This document shows, piece after piece, positions 45,404 to 57,224 of a stretch of 64,000 bases of DNA. Source of the DNA: Ascarosepion bandense (lineage: Eukaryota; Mollusca; Cephalopoda; Sepiida; Sepiidae). The position numbers and the translations under genes are program-made. The notes beneath the pieces are model-generated. The model saw nothing but the letters and a program-made list of their open reading frames with translations, did no database searches and was not told the DNA's origin. Every line of letters starts with the position of its first letter. Position 1 is the first letter of the stretch. The stretch covers positions 4,313,501-4,377,500 of the forward strand of contig JBBBDQ010000750.1 in assembly GCA_037127315.1 (NCBI GenBank), written 5' to 3'.

Positions 45404-46560
45404 TTCCTGGGGATCTTCTAAGAGCCCACCTTTTCTTCTGGCTCTTTTGTAGGAAGAGGAGGAAACGTCTCCTCATTTTTATCTGGCGGTTTCTTCCAGG
45501 GGTGGGGTCAAATAACAATTTTTTTCTTTATGGACCGACTATTGTCGGCCATTTTGAAATTTTAGAAATCAGCTCAGAAATTTTTTTTCCTCCAATCTAA
45601 ATTAAAAGTATGGGAGGGGTGGGAAAAAGCGTGAGTAAAAATAGGGGAAAAATACACAAAGTAAACTAGTAACAGCAAGGACAAGAAAACGGTTTTAAAA
45701 CAAAAACAAACCCCGACGGATTTAAGAAAATAAGTACAAATCAGCCAATGACGGCAAACAAAATTTAAATTACAAACAGCTGGTAAATTAAAAACTAGCC
45801 TTTAGCGGCCACAAATAAACTTTTAATATACTAAGAAATAAAAATTGCCTTAAAAGGCAAGAAAAGGTTAGCCTCTTGAGAGGTTTAATAAACTAAAAGG
45901 AGAATTGAAAGAAAAACAAATTTGTACAAAGAATAAACTTTACAAGTTACGATAAACTATTTACACAAAGAAATAAAAAAAAAATAAGACAAACAATAAA
46001 AAAATACGAAGAGTTGCCTAAACGGCTACTCCCGACAAAAGAAATAGGGGGAGGGGCTAAAGTTAACTTTAAACGATTGACTAAACTTTACAAAATAAAA
46101 TGAATTAACAAAAATAAATTTAAACTTTACAAATTTACAATAAAATCAAATGCACAAAGAAAACAAAACAAAAAAAAAAAAAAAGCGAAGAGTCCCCTAA
46201 CGGCTACTTCCGCAACAGAAAACTGGGGAGGGGCTGAAAAAAGAAAAGTTAACGAGGAAAAAAAACCCAACTAATTTATCAGTTTCTAGTCAAGAAATAA
46301 AACAAAAAAAATGCTGTTAAAAAGAAAGTTTAAAAAAAAAATAAGGCACCTAAGGCCAAACAGATACTGAAAAAAACAACAACAAATAAATACATTCAAA
46401 ACGGTCGACCTAAACAAAAACAAATATGACCGCCAAAAATACGAAACTAAAAACAAAAAGCTAGAAAAATAAAAAACGAAAAGAACAAAGTAAATAAACG
46501 AAAAGAAATAAATAAAAATAAACTTATCGATTCAAAAAGGTCTTTCTTTTAAAATAAAGT
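45404..46560 (-). other. Tx1-type LINE 5' UTR with tandem repeat units
   Basis: T-rich on the - strand, directly upstream of ORF1. Two similar blocks about 175 bp apart (46009-46070 and 46184-46252) share CGAAGAGT, CTAAACGGCTACT and a GGGGAGGGGCT run. This resembles promoter monomers of some LINEs. The outer boundary near 46560 is approximate. Confidence 0.55.
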
Positions 46561-47490
46561 CCAAATAAGGGATTAAGTTTTTTTTTTTTTTTTCAATTTG
46601 AAGAGAGGGATTAATCCCAAGATATTTGGCGTAATGTAACTGGAATTCAAAATATATATATATATACTGTAATGGTTGTTACAATGTTTTTATAAATTCA
46701 TAGTATCACTACACAAAAATTTTCATGATTCGAAGCCAGCCCATTATGTTGTTGGTTTCATCCTCAGGTTATATTTTAGAAATGAGAATTATCTAGTTCA
46801 AAAGCCAGTTTATTTGTGTTGGATTTGTTTTTTTGGTGGGGTGTTAGAGGGGTTGGTCTGTATTTTGAGTTCTTTTGACCTTTTTAAGGTCTTAAGGTTA
46901 AGTGTTTGTTTGTGGCTGAGTTCAGGATAGGTTAATCTATTAATCTTGTGAGCTGAGGCTGCTTATATATATATATATATATATATATAATTTCCGAAAG
47001 TGCATACACTAAAATTTGAGGTTCGCAATTCTTAAATTAAGAATAAACGAATACATAATTTTATTAACTCATGTCATCTTTTAGTTCTTTACTTAAAAAT
47101 GTATATATGATCGTTCTCCACTTAAGAGAGATCTTTTTGTGACCCTACCCCCACCACTTCAAAAAATGGAAGAGTCACAGATAGACCAATAAATCATGGA
47201 TCGATTTGACACTGTATCGATATTATAAAGATAGCCTTCTTCTAAATCGATAAAAAATCAATATTTTCTATTTTGACAAATGTCGCGGCTTAAGGATGAT
47301 CTAATGAAAACTAATGTATAAAAATTATTTGTTCCCATCAATTTTCCCTTTTTTAGGTCGTGTACCAGTCTATTTAAGTGGAACTGCCACTTGGAAAAAA
47401 TGTCATCCCATAATAATAAATCAACACTTTCGCAAAATAGATGCACACCGTAAACAGGTTATATGCATTATAAAAAAAGAACTACGTTAT
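46561..47490. other. Intergenic stretch with (AT)n
   Basis: (AT)n at 46652-46665 and 46964-46988. Otherwise nothing recognised. Confidence 0.4.
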
Positions 47491-47499
47491 TTCAATCAG

Positions 47500-48700
47500 G
47501 AATAATTAAAATTGCTCCAACTTGTAGTAACTGAGCAAGAAATTGTTTTTCTTTTTGCATTTTTTTCTTTTAATCGAATCCACCCCAAGCTATGCATAAC
47601 TGCCACTTGTGCGCAGGAGATTACAAGCGAGGAGGGTGAAAAGAGGAACAAGATACAGGGGTGGGGGTTCGGTGAAAGGATAAGAGAAAGATGGAAATTA
47701 AGGGGATAAAAGATGGCCATTGACGTTGCATTTAAACTCATGGAGATTGTAACTATCAGGGAAGCAAGTGTACGGAAGAGAGTTTCAAAGACGGCAACTG
47801 CGAGAAAAGAAACTGTAGGGTAGAAGAAGCGATTACATTTGACCGTTTTCACCGTAAAAAGATGGGACCTAATTGCCACCCTAGTAACACGAGTAAATTC
47901 GTGTAAAGAGGACACCAGGGAGATAAGCTCGCCAGAGTAGAAGCCGTGAAAATATTTGTAGAAAATACAGAGTGAAGCCACGTCACGACGGTGAGAAAAT
48001 GACTGAAGACGAGCTGCTAAATCGAGATCGATTACATTGCAGATTCTCCTTTGACTTTTTTTCGAGCACTCCAAGGTCAATAGCAGGAGCGCTTGACCAG
48101 ATATGGCAACAGTATTCAATGCACAGACGAATGGTAGATTTGTATATGTGCAAGATGGATGAAGAAAATTTCCTGGCCCGATTTAGTGACCCGACCTTAC
48201 TAGTAGTTGCTGTAGCTGTTGATTCGATGTAGTCGTTCCACTTGAGGTCGGTTGTGAGAGTGAGGCCTAGGAGGCGCAATGTATGGATTTTTGGGAGACT
48301 ATCTTCACCCATACTGATGGAGAGTTTGTCTATGGTGGTTAAAAGAAAGCTTTGTTTCAGAAGTATTAAAATTTACTTGCCATTTCTTGTCCCAAGAGCA
48401 ACAGCGAGGTTTACTTTATCAGCCTTGGCAGTATTTCTTATTGAGGCGGAAGTAAGTGGTGATGTCGTCGGCGTAGATCCGTACTTGTGAGCTGATTACA
48501 TCAGGACGATCATTGATGAGGATCAGGAAAAGCGTAGGACCTAGGATAGAGCCTTGAGGGACAATCGCGTTTGTGAGATAGGATCTGGACGCATGCCCGT
48601 TAAATACGACTTTCATTGCACGAACGATTGGTTTGCAGGAACGAATGGTCAGGAGATTCAAATGAAATCACCCTAGCCAGAGGGAGATGTTTGCTTACAT
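47500..48700 (-). pseudogene. LINE family J relic (RT palm to C-terminus)
   Basis: On the - strand, 48661-48419 reads [20 protein letters not shown] and [10 protein letters not shown] (catalytic YADD). Then LRLLGLTLTTDLKWNDYI, KVGSLNRARKF, LHIYKSTIRLCIEYCCHIW, and RICNVIDLDLAARLQSFSHR with RDVASLCIFYKYFHGF. This is the order of CR1/jockey-group RT proteins. Frames differ between blocks, and the fingers and endonuclease are missing. Confidence 0.85.
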
Positions 48701-49134
48701 AAACCCCCAGTGTATGCATGTGGACAATGGAGTCCTTCCTCTCGTCTGTAATGTAATAGAGCATTGTAATTCTAGTTTTCTCTAAATTTTTTGTAAAAAA
48801 AACCCTTTTAAGCCATTCTTCATATGCTTAAATCACTTTACTTAGTACAATTCGGCGGTATCTTTTCTTCTGTCAACTGATATTGTTGAAGGAATATTTA
48901 CCGCGACGTTATTGTTAGATCAATAGTTATGTTCTCCTTCTTAGCAAAAAGATGTTTTAAATATGATATTTCCATCTGTTGAAACAAGATAAATGTAGCC
49001 TTATGGTTTTTCGGTGGTCTATTTGGTAGGTCACACTTTAGATGAACAAGTAGTTTCCCCTGATCGAAAAAGAAACTACACGTTCAATTCCTGTTGGGAG
49101 GCATATTTATTTATTAAGGACTTATTATGGATCA

Positions 49135-49330
49135 GTTGATATGAATTCCAAAAGCTGAGTAGAGTATTGAGAGACAGGAAAATTTCATTGGATACAAAGA
49201 AAATATTGGATTGTTACATGATGTCTGTCTTTCAATATGACAGCGAATGCTGGACAGTCTCATCAAAGATGAAAGAAAGACTTGAATCAACTGAAATGTG
49301 GGTCTATAACACGATCCCTGGCTGAGTCTA
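49135..49330 (+). pseudogene. LINE family N relic, part 1
   Basis: The + strand reads SECWTVSSKMKERLESTEMW, collinear with GSECWTISSRMKERLEAEEM in the LINE at 60.9-61.9 kb. It breaks off at about 49330 and the family resumes at 50205. Confidence 0.65.
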
Positions 49331-50204
49331 GCCAACCTTTCTGAGCTTCCGCCCACGTTGTGTTGTTGATCTCAGATTAGCCAAATCAGGATTGCTTGTT
49401 GTCACTTGAGGAGGCTGGCCCAGACACGCGAGGGATTGGTATATAATGAAAACCAGATTTAAGACCACAACGACTCGGTGTATATTTATATATATTTATA
49501 TATATGTCGAATTAATACAAGATTACAAGCAAGTCAAAGTTAAGTGACAAAAAAAATATCAGTTGGCTAGTATTTCAGTAGCACGATAATATTCGTGTCT
49601 TATTATTTCCACGGGACGAAGGTTTATTTATCTTCCAGTTGGTTGAATTAGGACTGACCGTCTCTTGCAATATTGCTATCTCGTGGCAGGTTATTTCAGT
49701 TTGTCTGCTTCAATTCATCGCTGGTTCCGACTCACTGAATTTAATTTTCCACCCCAGTTTTATTAAGAAGACGAAAAACCAGAGTGTTGAAGTTAGGGAC
49801 TGGATTGCTATTTCCCTATATACGTCTTAGCATCTCGAAATGTAAGTAATATCATTTAAACATTTCGACTTCTAATAGAAGGGGAGAAAACTTACTTCCT
49901 GTGACTGTTTGCATGTTCCTATCAACTTTCCTGGTAATCAGTAAACAAGAAATCTTCAAGGCCGTATTTTGACCTTGGGTCACATATTGTTAAAACCCAT
50001 TTGATTTGATTTTGAGTAAACTTAGGTAACTAGCTTTGATAAATTCGCTTACTTCTCCGAATAAAAGCAATTCTCATTGAATTCCGAATCAGTATTTTCC
50101 AATTATTTTATCACTTCGTCTACTTTTCCCGACAAAAGTGAGTGTACTCTCCAACTTTTAGAGAAATCTTATCTTGAAAATCACCTAAAATGAATACCAG
50201 CTAT

Positions 50205-50545
50205 CTGAAAATAGGGTTACATCTCTACAGAAGGATGCTGAGAATACCATGGACTGAACGTTAGCAATGACGAGGTTTTAGAGAGGATGAAAACGAAAAT
50301 GAAACATATTTAACATTAAGAAAAGAGAGCTGAAGTTTCTGGGACATGTAATGAGGAAGGAGTGCTTAGAGAATCTGATACTTACAAGAGAAAGCAACGC
50401 ATAACATACTTGATGGGCTTGAGCAAATGGATGGCAGAGCAAGGTTTGGGAGAAGTAACAAGAGAAAATGTGTTAAGATTTACAAGGATAGAGAGATGTG
50501 GAAGGCCATGATGATCTACGTCCTGAAGAGACATGGCACATAGAA
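50205..50545 (+). pseudogene. LINE family N relic, part 2
   Basis: LYRRMLRIPWTER, KRELKFLGHVMRKECLENLI and LMGLSKWMAEQGLGEVTREN continue part 1 with stops. The 870 bp between the parts (49331-50204) has no match to the family, which suggests an insertion. Confidence 0.7.
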
Positions 50546-50689
50546 AAAGACATTAATTTCGTTGTTTAAATTTACAGGGATGTCAAAGGAAATACGTGCA
50601 CCCACTAAAAATAACGCTTCTAGTAATAAGAAAGAGGACGAAATCTAATAGTGACAGAAAAACCAGATAAATAGTTCGAAATAGTGACG

Positions 50690-51236
50690 TGCAATACTTC
50701 GATTGCGCAAAAATGAGTCCTTATACATTTTATTTTTTAGGTCGCACAGGGCCGCCGTTAGAGTGGAACTTCCCAAACTAGCTTGTTAACCTCTCTTTTA
50801 TGGTACGAAATATTTCGATATCTCTTAACATATATATTAAGTGTCAGGAAGGGATTATCATCTCTCAGTTGCGTCTCTCTCTCTTCGGGCACAGTGCAGC
50901 TTAGTTGTATCTCTTTCTGAGAAGCCTATCTGCTTCTGAAAAAAAAGTTATACTGAAAGGTGCCCGGTCTCTGGGAACAGTGTCCTGAGATTGAACCACA
51001 CCATTTCACCAGAAGGGTGGATTGGTAGTCGCCACGGTGGCCAGCGTAACCGAGAGTTGCGAGTATTGGACAGTATTTGTCCCTGGCCCGTTCGGACGCG
51101 TTTGGGTTCCCCACAATAAATTCAACATTGTGTCACATTCACGTGTCAGTGGGGAGACAAAATAAATATCTATATGAAGTGTCCGTAAAAAGTTTTGTAT
51201 TCTTTCTAATACCATTCTCTGTATTATAATAAAGAC

Positions 51237-51238
<2 letters not shown>
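50690..51238. other. Unassigned, LTR-like segment
   Basis: GC-richer than its flanks, with AATAAATTC near 51116 and AATAAATATC near 51161. No coding sequence or second copy. Could be an LTR or leader; uncertain. Confidence 0.25.

Positions 51239-51240
<2 letters not shown>

Positions 51241-51290
<50 letters not shown>
51241..51290. repeat. (AT)n microsatellite
   Basis: About 25 AT units. Confidence 0.95.
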
Positions 51291-51292
<2 letters not shown>

Positions 51293-51753
51293 TATAGTTG
51301 TAATACCAATAACAACAGAACTAATTCTGTCAAGATTATTAATAATTAAACTACAACTGAGATCGTCTTGAAACCCACCGGGAACTAACCCGCAGGGAAA
51401 AGGTGGGGAAGAAGAAAAAGAAACAAACGAAATACCTGAACAAAAAGTCAAGCATTCGTAAGAAAGAAAAAAAAAACCCAAGACGAAAACCTTGACAATA
51501 AAGAGCTCAATACGAAAGCCGAGTACACAAAGCACCCAAAGCGAAAGTAGGGCAAACAATATATATATATATATTCTCGTGGAAAGAGAAATAATAGCGA
51601 GGTAGCGTCTGTTCAGTTTAGTCTGTTTACTAACAGTTATTAAACTTTACTACCAGTTATGAAAGCTCTTGAAAATTCGCTCTGTAACGGTCTCTTATTA
51701 TTTTATGGTTTTATAATAATTTTGGCGTCGAGTACTGAATAATACATATATAG

Positions 51754-52030
51754 TCATTCGCAGACAGTCCTGTTTCTCTGTATCACAGCTCATTGCTTCT
51801 AGCCAAGATTGAAACCCGACCGAATTGACATCAATAGATTCTATCTCTAAGCTATGGGCGCTAGGTGTAGAAAGGCAGATTTTAGTGTGTTATGCACAAA
51901 TCTAAACACACGCCAGTAGCCGAGAGTGTTCAAATTCATTACTGAATAAACGCTGCATAAATAGCGGTAAATAACTGCTGTTTGTAAAGTTTACCATTTC
52001 TCCATAGTGCTCAATCGGCGGGCGAGTGCG
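51754..52030 (-). repeat. SINE-H, copy 2 (hammerhead core damaged)
   Basis: The - strand keeps a B box-like GGGTTTCAATC, stem II GCTG with CAGA, GAAA, and stem III ACAG/CTGT with a GTC triplet. CTGATGA has lost a base. The upstream half resembles the SINE-H copy at 57.2-57.55 kb (ATCGGC, CACTATGGAG / CACTATAGGAAG blocks). Confidence 0.65.
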
Positions 52031-52033
52031 TAA

Positions 52034-52640
52034 ATGAGTGATGGAACGAATTTCTATTCTAAAAACGTGAGTTAATTGAATCATCTATACACATACATTC
52101 ATACATGATTCAATTCTCTCACGTTTTTAGAATAGAAATTCGTTCCATCACTTGACACGTGTATACCTTATTTCACATATTATCTTTACCGACTCATAAA
52201 CGCATACAGTCACACATGATTTCTCTCACGTTTTTAGAATAGAAATTCGTTCCATCACTTGACACGTGTATACCTTATTTCACATATTATCTTTACCGAC
52301 TCATAAACGCATATAGTCACACATGATTTCTCTCACGTTTTTAGAATAGAAATTCGTTCCATCACTTGACACGTGTATACCTAATTTCACATATTAACTT
52401 TACCGACTCATAAACGCACACATTCACACATGATTTCTCTCACGTTATTTAGAAGAGAAATTCGTTCCATCACTTGACACGTGTATACCTTATTTCACAT
52501 ATTAACTTTACCGACTCATAAACGCACACATTCACATATGATTTCTCTCATACATATACATTTATACATGATTCTTTCATTTTATTTAAAGAAAGAAAAT
52601 CGTTCCATCACTTAACACGTCTATAGAATACGTGTTACAT
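52034..52640. repeat. ~106-bp minisatellite headed by an inverted repeat
   Basis: Repeats of TCTCACGTTTTTAGAATAG-AATTCGTTCCATCACTTGACACG recur at about 52118, 52221, 52327, 52437 and, more diverged, about 52570. At 52034-52075 the same sequence appears inverted (TTCTATTCTAAAAACGTGAG), forming a palindrome with the first unit across a ~30-bp centre. Confidence 0.9.
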
Positions 52641-52809
52641 ATTTTGCACGGAAATTTATTTCGTCGCTGTAATTTACACATACTAAGGTTACCGACGTAT
52701 ACACACACACTTAATTCGTCTATAGTTTAAATCCGCTTGACACGTATTATTTTCGCTTACATATACTTACATTCATAATAAACATTTAATGTATTTTTAT
52801 TATTCATGG

Positions 52810-53281
52810 TGTAATATAACAATCTGGTCCCACCCGAGGAAAGCTGATGCAAGCGGGGGCGTTTCCGGTCGTTGAAAGGAACGGATGTTTGTTTGACCTT
52901 ATTTCCGGCAGTAGCGGAAATGGCTACAAGAGGCAAACAGAACAGGTGTCTCTGAGAATTACGTGGGCGTGCGTGGGCGAGGCAAAAACCGGAAGAAAAA
53001 GTCCCGGTTTGGAGATTATAAAAAGACCTCGGCGCACGGATTTCACCAGACAGAGAGACGAGGACAGACAGACAGACAGACGAGAGAGCCAGACCAGACC
53101 AGAGGAGCAACAGATATGAACCCCCCGTCAACCCTTGGAAGCGCGCTCTCACTCTCTGTTCACTAGGCTACACGGTTCATCGTCATTAATAAAAATATAA
53201 CTTATATATATATATATACCGTGTTTGTCTGTTCGTCGATATAACTGGAACCAGCATTCGCTAGGCGTAACAGACTTTGCA
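52810..53281 (+). mobile_element. Left LTR of compact LTR element
   Basis: Starts TGTAATATAACAATCTGG and shares about 420 bp with 55072-55495. A TATA-like TTATAAAAAG lies at 53016-53025 and a poly(A) signal AATAAA at 53188-53193. LTR identity is clear up to about 53243. The end lies between there and 53281, just before TGGTGCC (53285), a plausible tRNA primer-binding site. Confidence 0.85.
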
Positions 53282-55071
53282 AATTGGTGCCTAAGTGACT
53301 TGCTGTTTTGAGACAACAAAACAGATAGATACGAGCTGGTTACCACGGCGACGATTGAAAATTCAACGGACTTAAAACTACCAGATAGAAAGAAAAAAGA
53401 AGACGAAAATATATAGCAGCCGCGCGACTGTAGACATTCAGCCAAGGTAGGTGACTCTTTGATTTGATAGTGTGTGTGTTTTCTGCTCGTGTTTATAATA
53501 ATTCTAGATGGAAAAAAGGAAAAAAAAATGGAACAGCGTACTTTTGCCGATCCGGCCCTAGAGTTGAAAAATATGGATTGTTCGGTGTCGAACACATTAA
53601 GGGTAGAACGGAGGGGGTACAATACTACATGTAGAGAGTAGCGCATAGGTTTGGGGTTGACGGGAGGAAGAAGTTGAAATATTTACCTATCTGTAAGTAC
53701 AAAACATCTGAGTTAATGATTTATTTTTGTTGTTAATATTTTACCATATATGTGAAGTGAGTTTACTGGTATGTTGCTTAATTAATCTTACTTTTATTGA
53801 GTAAGTGAAATGTAAAATCATGTAAAGGAAGTTTCTTCTACTCTTTAAAGTGGATAATTGGATTAACTTGTTGATAACAATGTTTTCGTTGGGTTGTGCA
53901 GTGTTAGGTTTTCTTTTTTTTTTTGATTTCTTTTCAATGACTGTACACTACAAAATGATTTACATTTCTATGGTTGTGAATTATGCTTTTGTGCAGGTTC
54001 CCATCAATTCAACATCCTCTGTGAATTTTCATTTATGTGACTTGGGAAATATCTTTTGAAGATATATTAATTTCTGAAAACTAGTAAATACCTTGGAACA
54101 GATAGATATGGAGAGATTTAGTGAAGGATGTGAGGAACTCCCGAGGAGGTTGACGATAGGGGTCATTGCTGGCGTGGTCGGCGTTATGATAATCCTTGGA
54201 ATAATAGCTAGGAAGCGGATTTTTAAGTGTAAAAGAAGCAACAGTGCTTCGGGAAAGGAAATTGAGTTATCCGTTGTGAATAGTACTCCGGGGTCAACGG
54301 GTGTTCAACACTCAAATGTCTCTGCGTTAAACAGAGAGATGTCAACAAATCAGATATGCTTGGATTCGAATCCAGAGGAAGTAGTTCAGGGAATGGAAAA
54401 CATTGTACAAACTAAGGAACTACGAGTCACGGGTCCATTTTTTTAGACTAAATTAATATAGATGAAACCTCTAATCCTCCACAAGTAAATTGCATGCGGA
54501 TTAACGTTAGAATGAGGGTAATTTTCTTCATTTTCTATTGAACATTTCTCGGTCAGACTATGAATGATATGTACGGCAGATAATGGCCATTTTTCTGTGT
54601 TCAGATTTTTACATGTGTAACAATAAACTCGAGCAGAAGCACGCATGGTGTTGGTCAAAGGTCATTTACTCGATGTTAGTTTGGAAACTGGGGCGCGGTT
54701 ACCGCCTATAATCACGTGGTTATGCATCGAGGAGTCTACGCTTATGGATTATGCCCAATCCTGTGAAAATGGATATTAAAAAAAAAAAAAGGAGGAAAAA
54801 AGAAAGAAAAAAAAGAACAATGAAACATCGAGCTGGTAGAACAATTTTCAAGATGGACACGAACATTGTTGGGTTGCCGATGTAGGCTCCCCTATATATT
54901 TTTTTTTGTTGTTTTTGTTGTTTTTTTGTTTCGGCATGCACATGTTTTTGTTGTTTTGGCGTGCACATGTTTTATACAATTGTCGGGCTTGTGTGGCATG
55001 GGGAAGAGAGTGAGGGTGTTGCGCTTAAAATGTTCTTAGGTGAACATTTTGGAAAATGGGTGGGCGAGGAA
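53282..55071 (+). mobile_element. Internal region of compact LTR element, no gag-pol
   Basis: Only ~1.8 kb. It has a PBS-like TGGTGCCTAAGTGACTTG at 53285, a donor CAAG-GTAGGT at 53443-53452 and an acceptor TTTTGTGCAG ending at 53996. It carries one ORF with a membrane segment, and a purine-rich GGAAAATGGGTGGGCGAGGA tract right before the right LTR. No gag, protease, RT or integrase motif was found in any frame, so it would need proteins from another element. Confidence 0.75.
54108..54446 (+). CDS. Single-pass membrane protein ORF inside LTR element
   Basis: The frame from the ATG at 54108 encodes 112 residues (a TTG 15 nt upstream extends it, but ATG is preferred). A short polar N-terminus with two acidic runs is followed by a hydrophobic stretch at about residues 19-38 (GVIAGVVGVMIILGIIA). 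A basic stop-transfer RKRIFKCKR comes next, then a ~70-residue polar Ser/Glu-rich tail. No signal peptide or known domain. It lies downstream of a plausible 3' splice site (53996). It could be the membrane anchor of an env-like or captured host protein whose ectodomain is lost, or a chance frame. I do not recognise it. Confidence 0.45.
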   Translation: MERFSEGCEELPRRLTIGVIAGVVGVMIILGIIARKRIFKCKRSNSASGKEIELSVVNSTPGSTGVQHSNVSALNREMSTNQICLDSNPEEVVQGMENIVQTKELRVTGPFF

Positions 55072-55495
55072 TGTAATATAACAATCTGGTCCCACCCGAA
55101 GAAGGCTGATACAAGCGGGGGCGTTTCCGGTCGTTGAAAGGAACGGATGTTTGTTTGACCTTATTTCCGGCAGTAGCGGAAATGGCTACAAGAGGCAAAC
55201 AGAACAGGTGTCTCTGAGAATTACGTGAGCGTGCGTGGGCGAGGCAAAAAACCGGAAGAAAAAGTCCCGGTTTGGAGATTATAAAAAGACCTCGGCGCAC
55301 GGATTTCACCAGGCAGACGAGACGAGAGAGCCAGACCAGACCAGAGGAGCAACAGATACGACCCTCCCGTCAACCCCATTAGAAGCGCGCTCTCTAAATT
55401 CTCTGTCCCTGTGCTACACGGTTCCTCGTCATTAATAAAAAATACAACTTATATTTTTATATATATGCGTGTTTGTTGTTTATTGATATACAACA
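55072..55495 (+). mobile_element. Right LTR of compact LTR element
   Basis: 424 bp, TGTAATATAACA to TACAACA, with a TATA-like sequence near 55279 and AATAAA at 55434-55439. ATGG follows at 55496-55499 and also precedes the left LTR (52806-52809), a possible 4-bp target duplication. The LTRs differ by scattered substitutions and a microsatellite-like length change, so the insertion is not very recent. Confidence 0.85.
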
Positions 55496-55735
55496 ATGGC
55501 ACACACATTCAAACAAACACAAGTATTTTTCTTCTACATTTAATATTCCTCCATTGCTTCATCACACGTGACACGTATCTGACCAATGAAACCATACCTC
55601 AATCAACATACAGTTTCTTGGATTTTTTAATAAGATTTTTAAAACCATTCGGCTTTAAAGAATCTCTGAAGAAGCTTGTTAAAGTGAAACATGTTAGATT
55701 AAAGACCTAGTTTCCTACTTGTTCCTTACTTATTT

Positions 55736-55776
<41 letters not shown>

Positions 55777-55777
55777 T

Positions 55778-55811
<34 letters not shown>

Positions 55812-55812
55812 C
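55736..55812. repeat. (CTGT)n-(CT)n-(AT)n microsatellite
   Basis: Seven or eight CTGT units, then CT and AT dinucleotides to 55811. Confidence 0.95.
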
Positions 55813-56510
55813 TTCCATCTTGTCAGGCTCAGGGATTTTGGATTACATTGTTTTTTTCTTTATGCCTCACTGTGAGATACTCGGTAGTAGATACATCAGT
55901 TTATATATTGCCGTTATTTTAGATGGCGTACCAATATAAATATTTTGCGATAATTTTTGACGGTACGAGTACACTCATTAATTAATAATAGTGAGTAGAC
56001 ATATTAATAATCAACATTTTTCTAGAAATTTCTAATTTATATCTATTTCACTTTTTTAATTGCGTGTATGAGACTTGATTTGGCTTCGTTTGGACTGTTT
56101 AATCATTCGTGGTCGATTGGTCAAAGTCGCATCAGATCAATTGATGGCTTCCCCTATGTTGTTAGAGGTCACAGGTTCGATTCCTACAGAATGACACAAA
56201 TTTTCCTAACAAAACTACTCATAAATAATCAGACCGGTTGAAATATTTATATATAAATATAATGTTTAATTAAAAACAGAATATCTACCCAAATACGAGT
56301 ATCGATTAAAAATAATGTTCAAATAAATAAATTAAATGATTTAAACATCAAATGCACTGATAAAAATGTCTGGATATTCTTTCCCTTTCTTTTTTGATAA
56401 TGACTAATTTTTGTATATGATGAAAATGCATTGCCTTTGGACTGAGCTCCTGTTACTAATTCCTTTCTTTGCTAGTAAAAGTTATGCCCCTTTGTTATTG
56501 TGGAAAACGC
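55813..56510. other. AT-rich intergenic stretch
   Basis: A tRNA-like box pair (TTGATGGCTTCCCC, GGTTCGATTCC at 56174) hints at a degraded SINE at 56120-56200. Otherwise nothing recognised. Confidence 0.35.
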
Positions 56511-56521
56511 CATGTTGAATA

Positions 56522-56773
56522 AATTCCAGTTGAATTTCTTACATTCACTTACGCGCAAATACTCTTGGGAAAGGTATTAATCCGTCACTTCCTTCCAGTT
56601 ATGGGTCAAATAACAGAACAGATTGGGTTCTATAGCCTTGGCTGGCAACCAGTCTACCGCAGAAAGCAATGACAACCTACAGCGGGATAATCTTCTGTCC
56701 AGTCAGTCATGTCTCTTTCGAGATATGATCGCTCAAGCGTGTTTCACGTATGGCAGTTAACTGACTGACTGAA
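56522..56773 (+). repeat. SINE-A, copy 9 (5'-truncated)
   Basis: Body, hairpin (one arm mismatch, GAGATATG) and ACTGACTGACTGAA tail. The promoter is missing. Confidence 0.85.
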
Positions 56774-57220
56774 TAAATCTGTTTTTTGGGCCATATGTGT
56801 TTGTGCAGATAACTGATACTAACATTAATGATGGTTGAAATAAGACATTAGGACCAAACATATGCTTTCTTACGTTAAAACAAGAGAAACTCAGTAAAAA
56901 TTATTAAGACAAATATTGTCTGGGATTTTTACTAAAAACCTGAATTAACTAAAAAACAAAATTTAGAAAACGAAGGTTAAAATTAAAAAAAAGTAAATAT
57001 TGACATTTTTTGAGCACGAAGAAAAGTAAGTATTTTAATCAAATACGGCAGAAAGACTAACGCGAGAGAAACAATTTTATAATTTAATAAGTTTAAACGG
57101 AAATCAATATATAAAAGAGAATTAACTCAGTTTTACACTCATACAAACATTGTCCCTATCCACATAAATGTTCACTAATAAATAGAATATTGATTGTTAT
57201 GATTATTTGCACTGATTTGT
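56774..57220. other. AT-rich intergenic stretch
   Basis: No feature recognised. Confidence 0.4.
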
Positions 57221-57224
57221 TATA

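Noticed and set aside
47496..48119. 207-codon frame as an intact protein
   Set aside because: Only the N-terminal half matches the LINE-J C-terminus; the rest is read-through into 3' UTR. Treated as a relic.
52034..52640. CRISPR-like spaced repeats
   Set aside because: Sequence between the conserved blocks is also repeated, so this is a 106-bp minisatellite.
53149..53646. 165-codon open frame on - strand inside the LTR element
   Set aside because: Antisense to the LTR and its leader, Ser/Phe-rich, no domain; a shadow.
54093..54107. Upstream TTG start for the membrane ORF
   Set aside because: The ATG at 54108 is in frame and is the ordinary eukaryotic choice.
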